From Capnocytophaga sp. oral taxon 878 (GTDB taxonomy: Bacteria > Bacteroidota > Bacteroidia > Flavobacteriales > Flavobacteriaceae): DNA of 64,000 nucleotides. The DNA lies in assembly GCF_002999135.1 (NCBI RefSeq), contig NZ_CP027229.1, positions 124,001 to 188,000 on the forward strand, read 5' to 3'. Position 1 is the first letter of the stretch. Each line of letters begins with the position of its first letter. Under the pieces are notes generated by a model. The model was not told the origin of the DNA and searched no databases. It saw only the letters and a list, made by a program, of their open reading frames with translations. The position numbers and the translations under genes were made by a program. This document shows positions 26,928-35,887 of the stretch, one piece after another.

Positions 26928-28172
26928 TTACTTTTCAAATTCTTTTAAGGTGCTGATAATAATATTGATACACTCTCTTAGTTCTGTTTCGTTCATTACC
27001 AAGGGAGGGGCAAACCTAATAATATTACCGTGAGTAGGTTTTGCCAATAAGCCTTTATCGCGCATTCTTAGACATATATCCCACGCAGTATCACTATCTT
27101 CAGTATCGTTAATTACAATAGCATTTAGGAGTCCTTTACCACGTACTAGTGATGCTATTTTTGAGTTTTTAATATATGTGCCTATTTCTTGTCGGAAAAT
27201 TTCTCCTAATCGGGCAGCATTATCGGCTAGATTTTCATCTTTTACTACTTGTAGGGCTTCGATAGCGACTGCAGCTGCTAAGGGGTTTCCGCCAAAGGTA
27301 CTACCGTGCTGGCCGGGCTTAATGACGTGCATAATACGATCATCGGCCAAGACGGCACTTACGGGATATACACCTCCGCTAAGGGCTTTTCCTAATACTA
27401 ATATATCGGGTTTTACCTGTTCGTGGTCTACCGCTAAACGCTTGCCGGTACGGGCTACGCCTGTTTGTACTTCATCGGCAATGAAGAGGGCGTTATATTT
27501 TTCGCATAGGGCTTTGGCGCTGCTTAAATAGCCTTCGGCTGGGACGTATACGCCTGCTTCACCTTGTATAGGCTCTACCAAAAATCCTGCCACAGTAGCA
27601 GCGTTATCGGCAAGGACTTGTTCTAAAGCTGCTAAATCGTCATAGGGTATTGAAATGAAACCAGGTGTATATGGTCCGAAGTTTTTGCGTGCGTTTTTAT
27701 CGGATGAGAAAGAGACTACGGTAGTGGTGCGGCCGTGAAAGTTCTTATCGCATACTATGATAGTAGCGGCGCTTTCGGGGACACCTTTTTGCTCGTAAGC
27801 CCATTTGCGACATATTTTAATAGCTGTTTCGACGGCTTCGGCTCCTGTGTTCATAGGTAGTACTTTTTCAAAGCCGAAGTACTGTGTAATATACTTTTCG
27901 TACGCTCCTAACTTATCATTATAAAAGGCTCGGGAGGTAAGGGTAAGGGTATGGGCTTGCTGGGTTAAGGCTTTTATAATACGGGGGTGACAATGCCCTT
28001 GATTGACGGCAGAGTATGAGGAAAGAAAGTCGTAATAGCGCTTTCCTTCGGCATCCCACACGTATACGCCTTCGCCTTTGCTAAGCACCACAGGCAGTGG
28101 GTGATAGTTATGGGCTCCGTACTGATTTTCCAGAGCCATAGCTTGTTCTGAGGTTAATTTTTGTGTTGTCAT
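26928..28172 (-). CDS. rocD: Ornithine aminotransferase
   Basis: PLP enzyme converting ornithine and 2-oxoglutarate to glutamate semialdehyde and glutamate. The 414-residue product has [20 protein letters not shown] near the start, the cofactor segment [18 protein letters not shown], the [12 protein letters not shown] motif and the PLP lysine in [15 protein letters not shown]. Residues [14 protein letters not shown] are typical of RocD rather than ArgD. It is flanked by gaps of about 91 nt, so transcription may be separate. Confidence 0.93.
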   Translation of the reverse strand: MTTQKLTSEQAMALENQYGAHNYHPLPVVLSKGEGVYVWDAEGKRYYDFLSSYSAVNQGHCHPRIIKALTQQAHTLTLTSRAFYNDKLGAYEKYITQYFGFEKVLPMNTGAEAVETAIKICRKWAYEQKGVPESAATIIVCDKNFHGRTTTVVSFSSDKNARKNFGPYTPGFISIPYDDLAALEQVLADNAATVAGFLVEPIQGEAGVYVPAEGYLSSAKALCEKYNALFIADEVQTGVARTGKRLAVDHEQVKPDILVLGKALSGGVYPVSAVLADDRIMHVIKPGQHGSTFGGNPLAAAVAIEALQVVKDENLADNAARLGEIFRQEIGTYIKNSKIASLVRGKGLLNAIVINDTEDSDTAWDICLRMRDKGLLAKPTHGNIIRFAPPLVMNETELRECINIIISTLKEFEK

Positions 28173-28263
28173 ATTGTATGTTATTTATTGTTTTTAAGCT
28201 ATAAAATACCTTTTCTTCTCACACCTTGTAGCATTTTCATACCTTTTTTGAGTGGTAAGAGTT

Positions 28264-29502
28264 TTAACTTATCATTAGGGCTGCTACTGTGGCGTTGCTG
28301 GTCTCGTCGATAAGAATGGCGCTGCCCATAGGAGGGTTTTCTTGAAAGGCGTCATAGACCAAAGGAGAGGCTGTTTTAAGTCTTATTTTGGCTATTTCGT
28401 TGAGTTTTACTCCTTCAACATCGGGTGTTTGGTTGAGGGTATTTACATCTATTTTGTACTCTATTTCTTTGACTATAGCCTTTACGATTTTGCTGCGTTG
28501 TTGTAACAAGTATTTGTTACCCTCACGTAATTCGCGTTTATCCATCCAGCATACTACGGCTTCTATATCTTGTCCTTTTTGAGGTTCGGTATCTTCTTTT
28601 ACGAAGTAATCGCCGCGAGAGATGTCGATATCGTCTTTAATATGTAGTACTACAGGCTCGCCGGCTTGAGCTTGGGTTACTTCGGTGCCGTTGTGTTCTA
28701 TTTTGGTAAGTTCGGTACTTATTCCTTCGGGTTCAATAATGATTTTATCTCCTTTGTGATATGTACCGGAAATGATTTCGCCTGCATAGCCACGGTAATC
28801 ATGTAGGGCTTCTGTTTGTGGGCGGATTACGTACTGTACTTGAAAGCGAGGCTGCTGGTAGTTGTCTTTTTTTATTTCGATACTTTCCAAGAAATCTAGA
28901 AGGGAATTACCTTTGTACCAAGGCATTGCATTGGTGGTATTCACTATATTATCGCCTACGAAAGCTGAAATGGGGAAGTAATGTACGCTTTTTATTCCCA
29001 GACGCTTGGCTATCTGTTCGTATTCTTGTTGGATGTTTTTGAATACCTCTTCGTTATAGCCTACCAAGTCCATTTTGTTTACCGCCACGACTACTTCGCG
29101 GATATTGAGCAATGAAGCAATAATGGAGTGCCTACGGGTTTGTTCGGTTACACCGTTGCGGGCATCGACTAATATGATAATGAGCTCTGAATTAGAGGCT
29201 CCTGTAATCATATTGCGTGTGTATTGGGTGTGCCCAGGAGCATCGGCGATGATGAATTTGCGTTTTGGGGTAGCGAAGTACCTGTAAGCGACATCGATAG
29301 TGATACCTTGCTCACGTTCGGCACGTAGTCCATCGGTAAGAATGGCAAGGTCGATACCATCGTCGTTCTTGTTTTTTGATTGTTGTTCAAGCGCTTCAAG
29401 CTGGTCGGCCAAGATACTTTTGCTATCGTAAAGCAATCGCCCTATGAGGGTGCTTTTGCCGTCGTCGACACTACCGGCGGTAATAAAACGTAATATATTC
29501 AT
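28264..29502 (-). CDS. cysN: Sulfate adenylyltransferase subunit 1 (GTPase)
   Basis: GTPase subunit of ATP sulfurylase, which activates sulfate to APS. Of 412 residues, G1 is TAGSVDDGKSTLIGRLLYD, followed by REQGITIDVAYRYF, DAPGHTQYTRNM and AVNKMDLVGY, then EF-Tu-like beta-barrel domains. CysN needs the catalytic subunit CysD, which normally lies directly upstream; here a promoter and repeat DNA lie there instead. There is no APS-kinase extension. Confidence 0.93.
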   Translation of the reverse strand: MNILRFITAGSVDDGKSTLIGRLLYDSKSILADQLEALEQQSKNKNDDGIDLAILTDGLRAEREQGITIDVAYRYFATPKRKFIIADAPGHTQYTRNMITGASNSELIIILVDARNGVTEQTRRHSIIASLLNIREVVVAVNKMDLVGYNEEVFKNIQQEYEQIAKRLGIKSVHYFPISAFVGDNIVNTTNAMPWYKGNSLLDFLESIEIKKDNYQQPRFQVQYVIRPQTEALHDYRGYAGEIISGTYHKGDKIIIEPEGISTELTKIEHNGTEVTQAQAGEPVVLHIKDDIDISRGDYFVKEDTEPQKGQDIEAVVCWMDKRELREGNKYLLQQRSKIVKAIVKEIEYKIDVNTLNQTPDVEGVKLNEIAKIRLKTASPLVYDAFQENPPMGSAILIDETSNATVAALMIS

Positions 29503-29525
29503 TTCAGATAAAATTCAATTTTTGG

Positions 29526-29555
29526 CAAAGGTACGAATATTTTTTGAATTAGCAA
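29526..29555 (-). promoter_or_regulatory. Promoter of cysN
   Basis: Minus strand: TTG (29553-29555), a 19-nt spacer and TACCTTTG (29526-29533), 24 nt before the ATG. The block 29524-29556 equals that of greA. Confidence 0.78.
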
Positions 29556-29628
29556 ATGAGGAAATTAGGGAATTAGCAAATTAGCAAATGAGGAAATTGG
29601 CAAATGAGAGAATTAGCAAATGAGGAAA
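29544..29628. repeat. Short direct repeats ATTAGCAAATGAGGAAA
   Basis: Imperfect direct repeats of TTAGCAAATGAGGAAAT/TTGGCAAATGAG, with GCAAA at 29552, 29576, 29584, 29600 and 29616. The first copy contains the -33 box of the cysN promoter. They run into repeat copy C. Confidence 0.65.
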
Positions 29629-29905
29629 ATGTATTGTTTTAGGGATTTTGTTGCGAATTTGGCAAAGAGAGGATTGAGGGGAGAAGATGCTGAGAAAGAG
29701 AGAGATACGCTTATCCTTCGTTTATAGTTCGTTTATCCTTCGTTTATAGTTCGTTATAAGTTCGTTCATTGTTTAGGTTGCTTGGGGTGGGCTTGGTAGT
29801 GGAAAGGATTGATTATTAAGGAATTGTGTTTTTGAAGGAGAAGTGAAATTGGGAATGGATTTTTTTGAAATATTGGCAATAAAAAGGCGGAATAGATGAA
29901 TTTTT
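29620..29905 (+). repeat. Dispersed intergenic repeat, copy C (with 11-bp array)
   Basis: It fills most of the gap between divergent cysN and the hydrolase gene. Upstream block: GAGGAAAATGTATTG and GGGATTTTGTTGCGAATTTG (about 29622-29660). Core: five 11-bp units at 29710-29764 alternating TTATCCTTCG and TTATAGTTCG. Downstream: GATTATTAAGGAATTGTG and TTTGAAATATTGGCAATAAA (about 29808-29885). This is the best-preserved copy in the window. Confidence 0.78.
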
Positions 29906-29971
29906 CGCATAAGAAGGAGTTAAGGAAGGAGAAAGAGGGGGAGAAGCTACTGTGAACTTGGACTTAGTAAA

Positions 29972-30001
29972 TTGTATTTTCCTAATTATTTTGTATCTTT
30001 G
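29972..30001 (+). promoter_or_regulatory. Promoter of the alpha/beta-hydrolase-like gene
   Basis: TTG (29972-29974), a 19-nt spacer and TATCTTTG (29994-30001). Because the promoter covers the upstream in-frame codons, translation must start later, most likely at 30053. Confidence 0.75.
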
Positions 30002-30052
30002 CCCGCAGATATGGTTTTGAACTATTCACCCTATATAAAACATTTAACAACT

Positions 30053-31267
30053 ATGGAATATTACGAATTGTACAACAAACTAAGGACCGCCTTTGATACC
30101 GGAAAGAACAGTGATTTGCCCGAACTAGGCATTAGTATTTTTCATAATAGTTTCTTTTCGGAAGGGGCTAAGTATTACCTGCCAGGGAGTGAGCATTTAT
30201 TTTGTAAAGACCATAATCTTGCGTTTTCATCACAGAGTGTTCGTGCGCAAGATGATCTTGATAGGGTTGATTATGAAATAGAGTGCAATATTCATTTTCA
30301 GTATCATATAGTGCAGCCTTTGGAGCAAAAATTGGCCGAAGGTGTAATTATTGTTTTTCACGGTTTGAACGAAAAGAAGTGGGATAAGTACCTGCCTTGG
30401 GCATACGCCTTGACGAAGCGGACGGGGAAGGCGGTAGTGCTGTTCCCAATAGCCTTCCATATGGGGCGTGCGCCCGAGCGTTGGAGTTCTAGGCAAGAGA
30501 TGTATGCTATTGCTCAAAAACGTATGAGTGAATTTGCTGATAACTCGGATACATCTTATGTGAATGCAGCGACTTCTACGCGTTTGGATGCCTTCCCGCA
30601 ACGCCTATTCTGGTCGGGCTTACAGACTTATAACGATATAGTACAGCTTATAACCGATATTAAGGCAGGAGGGCTGGAGAATATTGCTGCTAATGCCGAA
30701 ATTAACTTATTTGGGTACTCGATAGGCTCTTTTTTATCGGTAATTTTGATGATGGCCAACCCTAAGGGGTATTTTACGAATGCCAAATTGTTTTGTTTCT
30801 GTGGAGGAATGACTATTGATAGGATGTTTCCTATCTCCAAATATATAATGGATGGGCGAGCGGCTATATCTATGCAAAAGACCTTTGCGGAGCTGCTTAG
30901 TACGAACTTCAAGAACGATACGCGCTTGCAGCATTATCAGGATAGTAACTTACATTTTGAAGAGGGGTGGTTTAAAACAATGTTGCGCTATAATTACTAT
31001 CAGAAAGAACGAGAAAAGCGCTTTTCTCAGTTGGAGAAACAGATTAAAGCCTTTGTGCTAGAAAAGGATGAGGTAACACCCCCTGTTGAGGCACTTAATA
31101 CCCTGAAAGGTGGCTACCGGAATATTAATATAGAGGTTGAAGTAGATGATTTTCCTTATCCTTACTCTCATATGAACCCCTTTGCCCTTACTACTAAAAA
31201 CGCCCCACAAGTAACTGAAGCTTTTGAGCGCTTTGTAGCATCGGCAGCGGAGTTTTATAATAGATAG
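30053..31267 (+). CDS. Alpha/beta-hydrolase-like protein (DUF6051-like)
   Basis: The 404-residue cytoplasmic protein starts at ATG 30053 (MEYYELYNKLRTAFD); the frame is open further upstream but runs through the promoter. It has an alpha/beta-hydrolase look: an oxyanion-type VIIVFHGLNEKKWDKYLP strand-loop, the nucleophile elbow LFGYSIGSFLSVIL, and a late DEVTPPVEAL acid/His region. The segment AVVLFPIAFHMGRAPERW resembles the Bacteroidota family DUF6051; I am fairly but not fully sure of that name. Substrate unknown. Confidence 0.72.
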   Translation: MEYYELYNKLRTAFDTGKNSDLPELGISIFHNSFFSEGAKYYLPGSEHLFCKDHNLAFSSQSVRAQDDLDRVDYEIECNIHFQYHIVQPLEQKLAEGVIIVFHGLNEKKWDKYLPWAYALTKRTGKAVVLFPIAFHMGRAPERWSSRQEMYAIAQKRMSEFADNSDTSYVNAATSTRLDAFPQRLFWSGLQTYNDIVQLITDIKAGGLENIAANAEINLFGYSIGSFLSVILMMANPKGYFTNAKLFCFCGGMTIDRMFPISKYIMDGRAAISMQKTFAELLSTNFKNDTRLQHYQDSNLHFEEGWFKTMLRYNYYQKEREKRFSQLEKQIKAFVLEKDEVTPPVEALNTLKGGYRNINIEVEVDDFPYPYSHMNPFALTTKNAPQVTEAFERFVASAAEFYNR

Positions 31268-31313
31268 GAGGTAGGAGAAGCGTGAGATTGGAGGGTGGTT
31301 GTAGGAGAAATGA

Positions 31314-32297
31314 CAGCAAAGCCAAATAAAGGCAGCAATACAAGTAAATAGTGAGTTGTTACGCCTCTATTGGCAAATGGGGAAAGATATAGTGGAAAAA
31401 CAAGAACAGGCTAAGTGGGGTGATGGTTTTTTGCAAACCCTTAGTGCTGATTTGTGTGAGATGTTTCCTATGATGAAAGGGTTTTCTTATAGGAACCTAA
31501 AGATGATACGACAATGGTATTTGTTTTATAATCAGCAAGATGTAATTGGGAAACAACTTGTTTCCCAATTAGAAGTTTCTTTGTTTAGAGTGCCTTGGGG
31601 GCATCATATAATGATTATGCAACGTTGTAGGGATATGCAAGAGGCTATTTTCTACGTTTATAAAACAATAGAAAACCATTGGAGTAGGTCGGTATTGGAA
31701 CATCAAATAGAGTTGAATTTATATGAGCGGCAGGGGAAAGCGATTACTAATTTTCAGCAAGAACTGCCTATAGCTGCTTCTGAGTTAGCCCAAGAGCTTA
31801 CTAAAGATCCTTATGTGTTTGATTTTCTTTCAATAACCGAAAAATGTACTGAAAAAGAACTTCAACAATATTTGGAAGATAATATGACAAAGTTTCTATT
31901 AGAGCTTGGAAAGGGCTTTTGTTTCTATGGGAAACAAGTGCATATAAATGTAGGAGGAGATGATTTTTATATTGATTTGCTTTTTTATAATGTGCAATTG
32001 CACTGTTATGTAGTAGTAGAACTCAAAACAACCAAGTTTAAGCCTGAACATATAGGGCAATTGAAATTCTATGTAACAGCAATAAATAAACAGTTGCGTA
32101 CTGAAGCTGATAATCCTACTATTGGCTTGTTAATCTGTAAAGATAAAAATGATGTAGTAGCCCAGTATACTTTAGATGATATACATAATCCGATAGGTAT
32201 TTCTTCCTATAAATTATTTGATGAGTTATCAAAAGATTATAAATCATCTTTGCCAAGTATTGAAGAAATAGAAAAACAACTAAATATAACTAATTAA
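31314..32297 (+). pseudogene. PDDEXK nuclease of the DUF1016/YhcG family, 5' end missing
   Basis: The frame is open from 31314 and already reads as family sequence (QSQIKAAIQVNSELLRLYWQ), but contains no ATG until 31374; the only earlier usual start is TTG at 31356. The usual first 20-30 residues are absent. The C-terminal nuclease domain is intact, with DDFYIDLLFYNVQLHCYVVV followed directly by ELK, the PD-(D/E)xK core, and EHIGQLKFYVTAINK. Family members are linked to restriction-modification loci. Either a truncated remnant or an active shortened protein from TTG. Confidence 0.65.
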
Positions 32298-32299
32298 TA

Positions 32300-33928
32300 A
32301 TGAACACAGAAAGCATCATCAAAGAAATCTTAACAGGAATAGCTACTGCCTTTGACGAATTAGATCTTCCTAAAAAGCCTTATGGCAGAAATGAACTCTG
32401 GGAAGGTATCACCGATTATTTCAAAATAAAACAGAGAAAGAACAAAATAGAGTTTCATAATAATGAGGAAGAATATACTTGTCCTTCTATTACCATTAAA
32501 GACTTTGAGCAGCTTCCTGACGATTTTATAGACAATGAGTTGCTTCCTGCTTTGGAAGAACAATTTACTCAAATGTTCTTCAACCCTGAGTTTTATTATC
32601 GCTTTCAGTACAAACTTACCTTAGTATTTGATTTTCTTACCGCCACTGGGCATCACGCCCGCAAACAAGTGCGATTGGAACACCCCGAGCGCAAAGCTGA
32701 ACTCAAAGAGCGTTTGGATATCTATATACAAAAGGTTATTTATGAGGCTACCCAGAAAGTGAAAGAGAAAGAAGTGCATACTTTCTTTGATAAACTTTTT
32801 GATTTTGAACTCACAGGCTATAGTGAGGACAAGGTAATTGAAATCCTCAACAAAGGGATTACCCTCATAGATCCTAAGTGGAAAAAGACTTTAGAAGAAT
32901 ATCAATGGAGCTTGCTTTACCATACACGAGAGTGGAAAGAAAAGGTTTTTATGAAACTATATTACAAAGTAGAAGGAAGTGATTGGTCAAAGAAATATAC
33001 ACTCAAGGAAGGTTTGCAAGCAAAAGATATAGATAATGCCAAACTAAACCTATTTGTGGCACAAGCTCTTTGGCGTATCAAATACAAAAAATATAGTTGG
33101 GATGTAGAGTTTGCTTGTGAGGATTTAGAGCGTGCCGCTAAGGAATTAGGCTCTAAAAAAGCAGCGATGTACCTCAAAGAGGGGACAGGTATCTTGCCTA
33201 ACGAACTTATCCATTACAAGGATAGTGAAGTGGAATGTGATGCGAATGATGTTTTTGCTCAGATCAGTGTGAAAATCAAACAAGAGTCAGCCACGGCTTA
33301 TGACAAGGCTTTAGATTTTATCATTGCTCTGCTCAAAGCTGATTTTCCTGTCAGTTACTATATCAAGATCAGCAGTAAAGCCCCTAAACAGTTTTTAGAC
33401 ATTAAAGGCATTGCCAAATCGCCTACCCATCGCTTTTTTGCCCAAGCACTGCAATACGAGGAGTTGCGCCCTAAATTAGTAGCTTATGCTGAGGTGGCTA
33501 TGAAAGAATTTCAGTGGTATAATGATGTAGAAGAAGGCGAGAAAAGCTGTATGCCGGGTAGTTATGCCGTCTTTGGTTTGGGTTTGATAGGAGAGGAGTA
33601 TTTTCCTTTGGTTAGCAAATACTTTGCACTATTGGACGACGAACACCAAATGATACACAAATACTTTGTGAGCGCCCTTATCGATCGTTATGGAGTGAAT
33701 GAAAAATCCTTACCGCTTATCTGCCAAGGAATCACCTCAGCACAGTTTGATATGGTGTTTAAGAATTTGGAAAAAGAAATGGAAAAGCCAGAGAACAAGG
33801 AGTTACTTGCGAAATTCCTCAAAGAAAAAGAAGCCTTTTTTATTGCCAACAAAGAACCTGGTTTCTACAAATATTACGAAGAGGAGATTTACTATGCCAT
33901 CTATGGCAAACAGTGGAAGAAAAAATAA
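32300..33928 (+). CDS. Large protein of unknown function (possibly DUF6138)
   Basis: The 542-residue soluble, Lys/Glu-rich, mostly helical protein has no signal peptide and no catalytic motif I recognise. The C-terminal third (FFAQALQYEELRPKLVAYAE, YAVFGLGLIGEEYFPLVSKY) has HEAT-like helical repeats. The general layout recalls DUF6138, seen among accessory genes, but this is a weak recollection. It starts 2 nt after the nuclease stop and ends 5 nt before tatD, so the three are probably cotranscribed. Confidence 0.6.
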   Translation: MNTESIIKEILTGIATAFDELDLPKKPYGRNELWEGITDYFKIKQRKNKIEFHNNEEEYTCPSITIKDFEQLPDDFIDNELLPALEEQFTQMFFNPEFYYRFQYKLTLVFDFLTATGHHARKQVRLEHPERKAELKERLDIYIQKVIYEATQKVKEKEVHTFFDKLFDFELTGYSEDKVIEILNKGITLIDPKWKKTLEEYQWSLLYHTREWKEKVFMKLYYKVEGSDWSKKYTLKEGLQAKDIDNAKLNLFVAQALWRIKYKKYSWDVEFACEDLERAAKELGSKKAAMYLKEGTGILPNELIHYKDSEVECDANDVFAQISVKIKQESATAYDKALDFIIALLKADFPVSYYIKISSKAPKQFLDIKGIAKSPTHRFFAQALQYEELRPKLVAYAEVAMKEFQWYNDVEEGEKSCMPGSYAVFGLGLIGEEYFPLVSKYFALLDDEHQMIHKYFVSALIDRYGVNEKSLPLICQGITSAQFDMVFKNLEKEMEKPENKELLAKFLKEKEAFFIANKEPGFYKYYEEEIYYAIYGKQWKKK

Positions 33929-33933
33929 ATTAA

Positions 33934-34695
33934 ATGATAGATACCCATACACATTTATATTCGGAAGAATTTGATAATGACCGTGCTGAGATGATAGCAC
34001 GTGCCCAAACAGCAGGGATAAAACATTGCTGCATTCCCGCTATTGATAGTACCTACACCCAGCAGATGTTTCAGCTCAAAGCTAATTATCCAGATTTTGT
34101 GTCACTTATGAATGGACTACATCCTTGTAGTGTGAAAGAAAATTATAAAGAGGAACTAGCTCACGTAGAAGCTTTAATGCCTACACATCCTTTCTGTGCC
34201 ATTGGCGAAATAGGGATTGACCTCTATTGGGATAAAACTTTCCTAAAAGAACAGCAAGAGGCTTTTGCTTGGCAAATACAGCTGGCAAAAAAACATCAGC
34301 TTCCCATAGTAATACACTGTAGAGATGCCTTTGATGAGGTTTTTGAAGTTTTAGAAACAGAAAAAGGGGAGGGGCTTTTTGGCGTTTTTCACTGCTTTAC
34401 GGGAACTGAAGAGCAAGCCCATCGCGCTATAAGCTACGGTTTGCACTTGGGCATAGGAGGAGTAGTAACTTTTAAGAACGGGAAAATAGATCAGTTTTTA
34501 AAAAATATACCTTTAGAGCATATAGTTTTAGAAACAGACTCTCCTTATTTAGCTCCGGTACCTTACCGAGGAAAGCGTAATGAAACAGCTTATATTTTGC
34601 AAGTGGCTGATAAGATTTCTGATATTTATTGTCAGTCCTTAACCAATGTAATTCAGCAAACTACAGTGAATGCAAAAAAAATATTTAACATTTAA
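33934..34695 (+). CDS. tatD: TatD family metal-dependent hydrolase
   Basis: The 253-residue protein is a TIM-barrel metal hydrolase with DNase activity in characterised relatives. Metal ligands are visible: IDTHTHLY at the start, CAIGEIGIDLYW, IVIHCRDAFDE, GVFHCFTGTEE and LETDSPYLAPVPYRGKRNE. It is preceded by the DUF6138-like gene with a 5-nt gap. Length and motifs are normal. Confidence 0.93.
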   Translation: MIDTHTHLYSEEFDNDRAEMIARAQTAGIKHCCIPAIDSTYTQQMFQLKANYPDFVSLMNGLHPCSVKENYKEELAHVEALMPTHPFCAIGEIGIDLYWDKTFLKEQQEAFAWQIQLAKKHQLPIVIHCRDAFDEVFEVLETEKGEGLFGVFHCFTGTEEQAHRAISYGLHLGIGGVVTFKNGKIDQFLKNIPLEHIVLETDSPYLAPVPYRGKRNETAYILQVADKISDIYCQSLTNVIQQTTVNAKKIFNI

Positions 34696-34727
34696 TTGTA
34701 TATTATCAAAAATTTTTTGTTACTTTG
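34696..34727 (+). promoter_or_regulatory. Probable promoter of the acyltransferase-ansA pair
   Basis: TTG (34696-34698), a 21-nt spacer and TTACTTTG (34720-34727), one base off the TAnnTTTG consensus, 32 nt before the ATG. The same TTACTTTG variant precedes tRNA-Ser. Confidence 0.5.
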
Positions 34728-34759
34728 CCTCTTGTTACGCATAACAAAGAAAAACTCAA

Positions 34760-35887
34760 ATGGAAGATTATTACAAGTCAATACGCCCTTTTTATGATAA
34801 CGAGGTGCCTGAAGCACTGCGCCAAATTAAAGACAATTCTTTGATTAAGGCTATGTTGGCTTATGCTTTTCCTGAAAGCACTCCTGAGGAACGCGAACGA
34901 AAATTGCTATCGTGCCAAAAAGTAAGTGATTTTCAAATTGATATAATGTATCAGGTGGTTGTTAAAGCAATAGAAAAGAGTATTTCAAAATTTACTTATG
35001 AAGGTTTTGAAAATCTTGATCCTGAAAAGTCTTATGTTTTTATCTCTAATCACCGTGATATTATTTTAGATACTTCACTGCTGAATGTAGCCTTGCATAA
35101 TAATGGACTTGAAATGACGGCTTCGGCTATGGGCGATAACCTTTTGCGCAAAAAGTATTTAAAAATACTGGCGATGCTTAACCGCAATATCATAATATAC
35201 AGAAGTTTGCCTCCTCGAGAGGCTTTGGAACATTCTAAGCTAGTGTCTGAATATATTTATGATTGCATTACCGAGAATCATCGCAGTGTATGGCTAGCAC
35301 AACGTGAGGGACGTACCAAAAATGGTGATGATCGTACCCAGCAGGGAGTACTAAAAATGCTTACTCTAAATGCTATTGAAGGACTCTCGCCTTTGCAATA
35401 TCTCAAGAGCCTACATATAGTGCCTATGGCTATTTCTTATGAGTTTGATCCTACTGATGCTCTTAAAATACCAGCTCTTATAGCTCAACACAAAGGAGAA
35501 GCCTATGTAAAAACTAATAAGGAAGATTTTGAGAATATTATTCAAGGGCTTATAGGGAAAAAAGGGCGTGTACATATTGCAGTAGGAGAACCCTTAAGTA
35601 AAGAGTTAGATATTATTGAAGCTGAACATCAGCACCTAAATAAACAATTACAAGCAGTTGCAGAGTGTTTGGATGCTGCTATTCATAAGCAATACCAGCT
35701 GTTCCCTCCTAACTATATTGCAGCTGACTTGCAAGATGGCACCTATATATATAATAAGCATTACACGAATGAAGAAAAACAACAGTTTCAGCTTCGGATG
35801 AATAAGTTAGCTGAAGATGATATCTCACGTACTAAGTTTTTGGAAATGTATGCCAACCCTGTAAAAAATAAAGTGAATGGAAACTAA
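34760..35887 (+). CDS. PlsC-like lysophospholipid acyltransferase family protein
   Basis: A 375-residue member of the LPLAT superfamily (1-acylglycerol-3-phosphate acyltransferases and relatives). The catalytic NHRDIILD box (HX4D) lies near residue 99, the glycerophosphate-binding motif appears as REGRTKNGDDRT, and SLHIVPMAISYEFDP is the later Pro-containing block. An N-terminal and C-terminal helical extension makes it longer than classical PlsC (about 240). The last 11 bp overlap ansA. Confidence 0.82.
   Translation: MEDYYKSIRPFYDNEVPEALRQIKDNSLIKAMLAYAFPESTPEERERKLLSCQKVSDFQIDIMYQVVVKAIEKSISKFTYEGFENLDPEKSYVFISNHRDIILDTSLLNVALHNNGLEMTASAMGDNLLRKKYLKILAMLNRNIIIYRSLPPREALEHSKLVSEYIYDCITENHRSVWLAQREGRTKNGDDRTQQGVLKMLTLNAIEGLSPLQYLKSLHIVPMAISYEFDPTDALKIPALIAQHKGEAYVKTNKEDFENIIQGLIGKKGRVHIAVGEPLSKELDIIEAEHQHLNKQLQAVAECLDAAIHKQYQLFPPNYIAADLQDGTYIYNKHYTNEEKQQFQLRMNKLAEDDISRTKFLEMYANPVKNKVNGN

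Noticed and set aside
29503..29971. Riboswitch in the cysN leader
   Set aside because: Promoter lies 24 nt before the ATG, leaving no room for an aptamer; upstream DNA is repeats.
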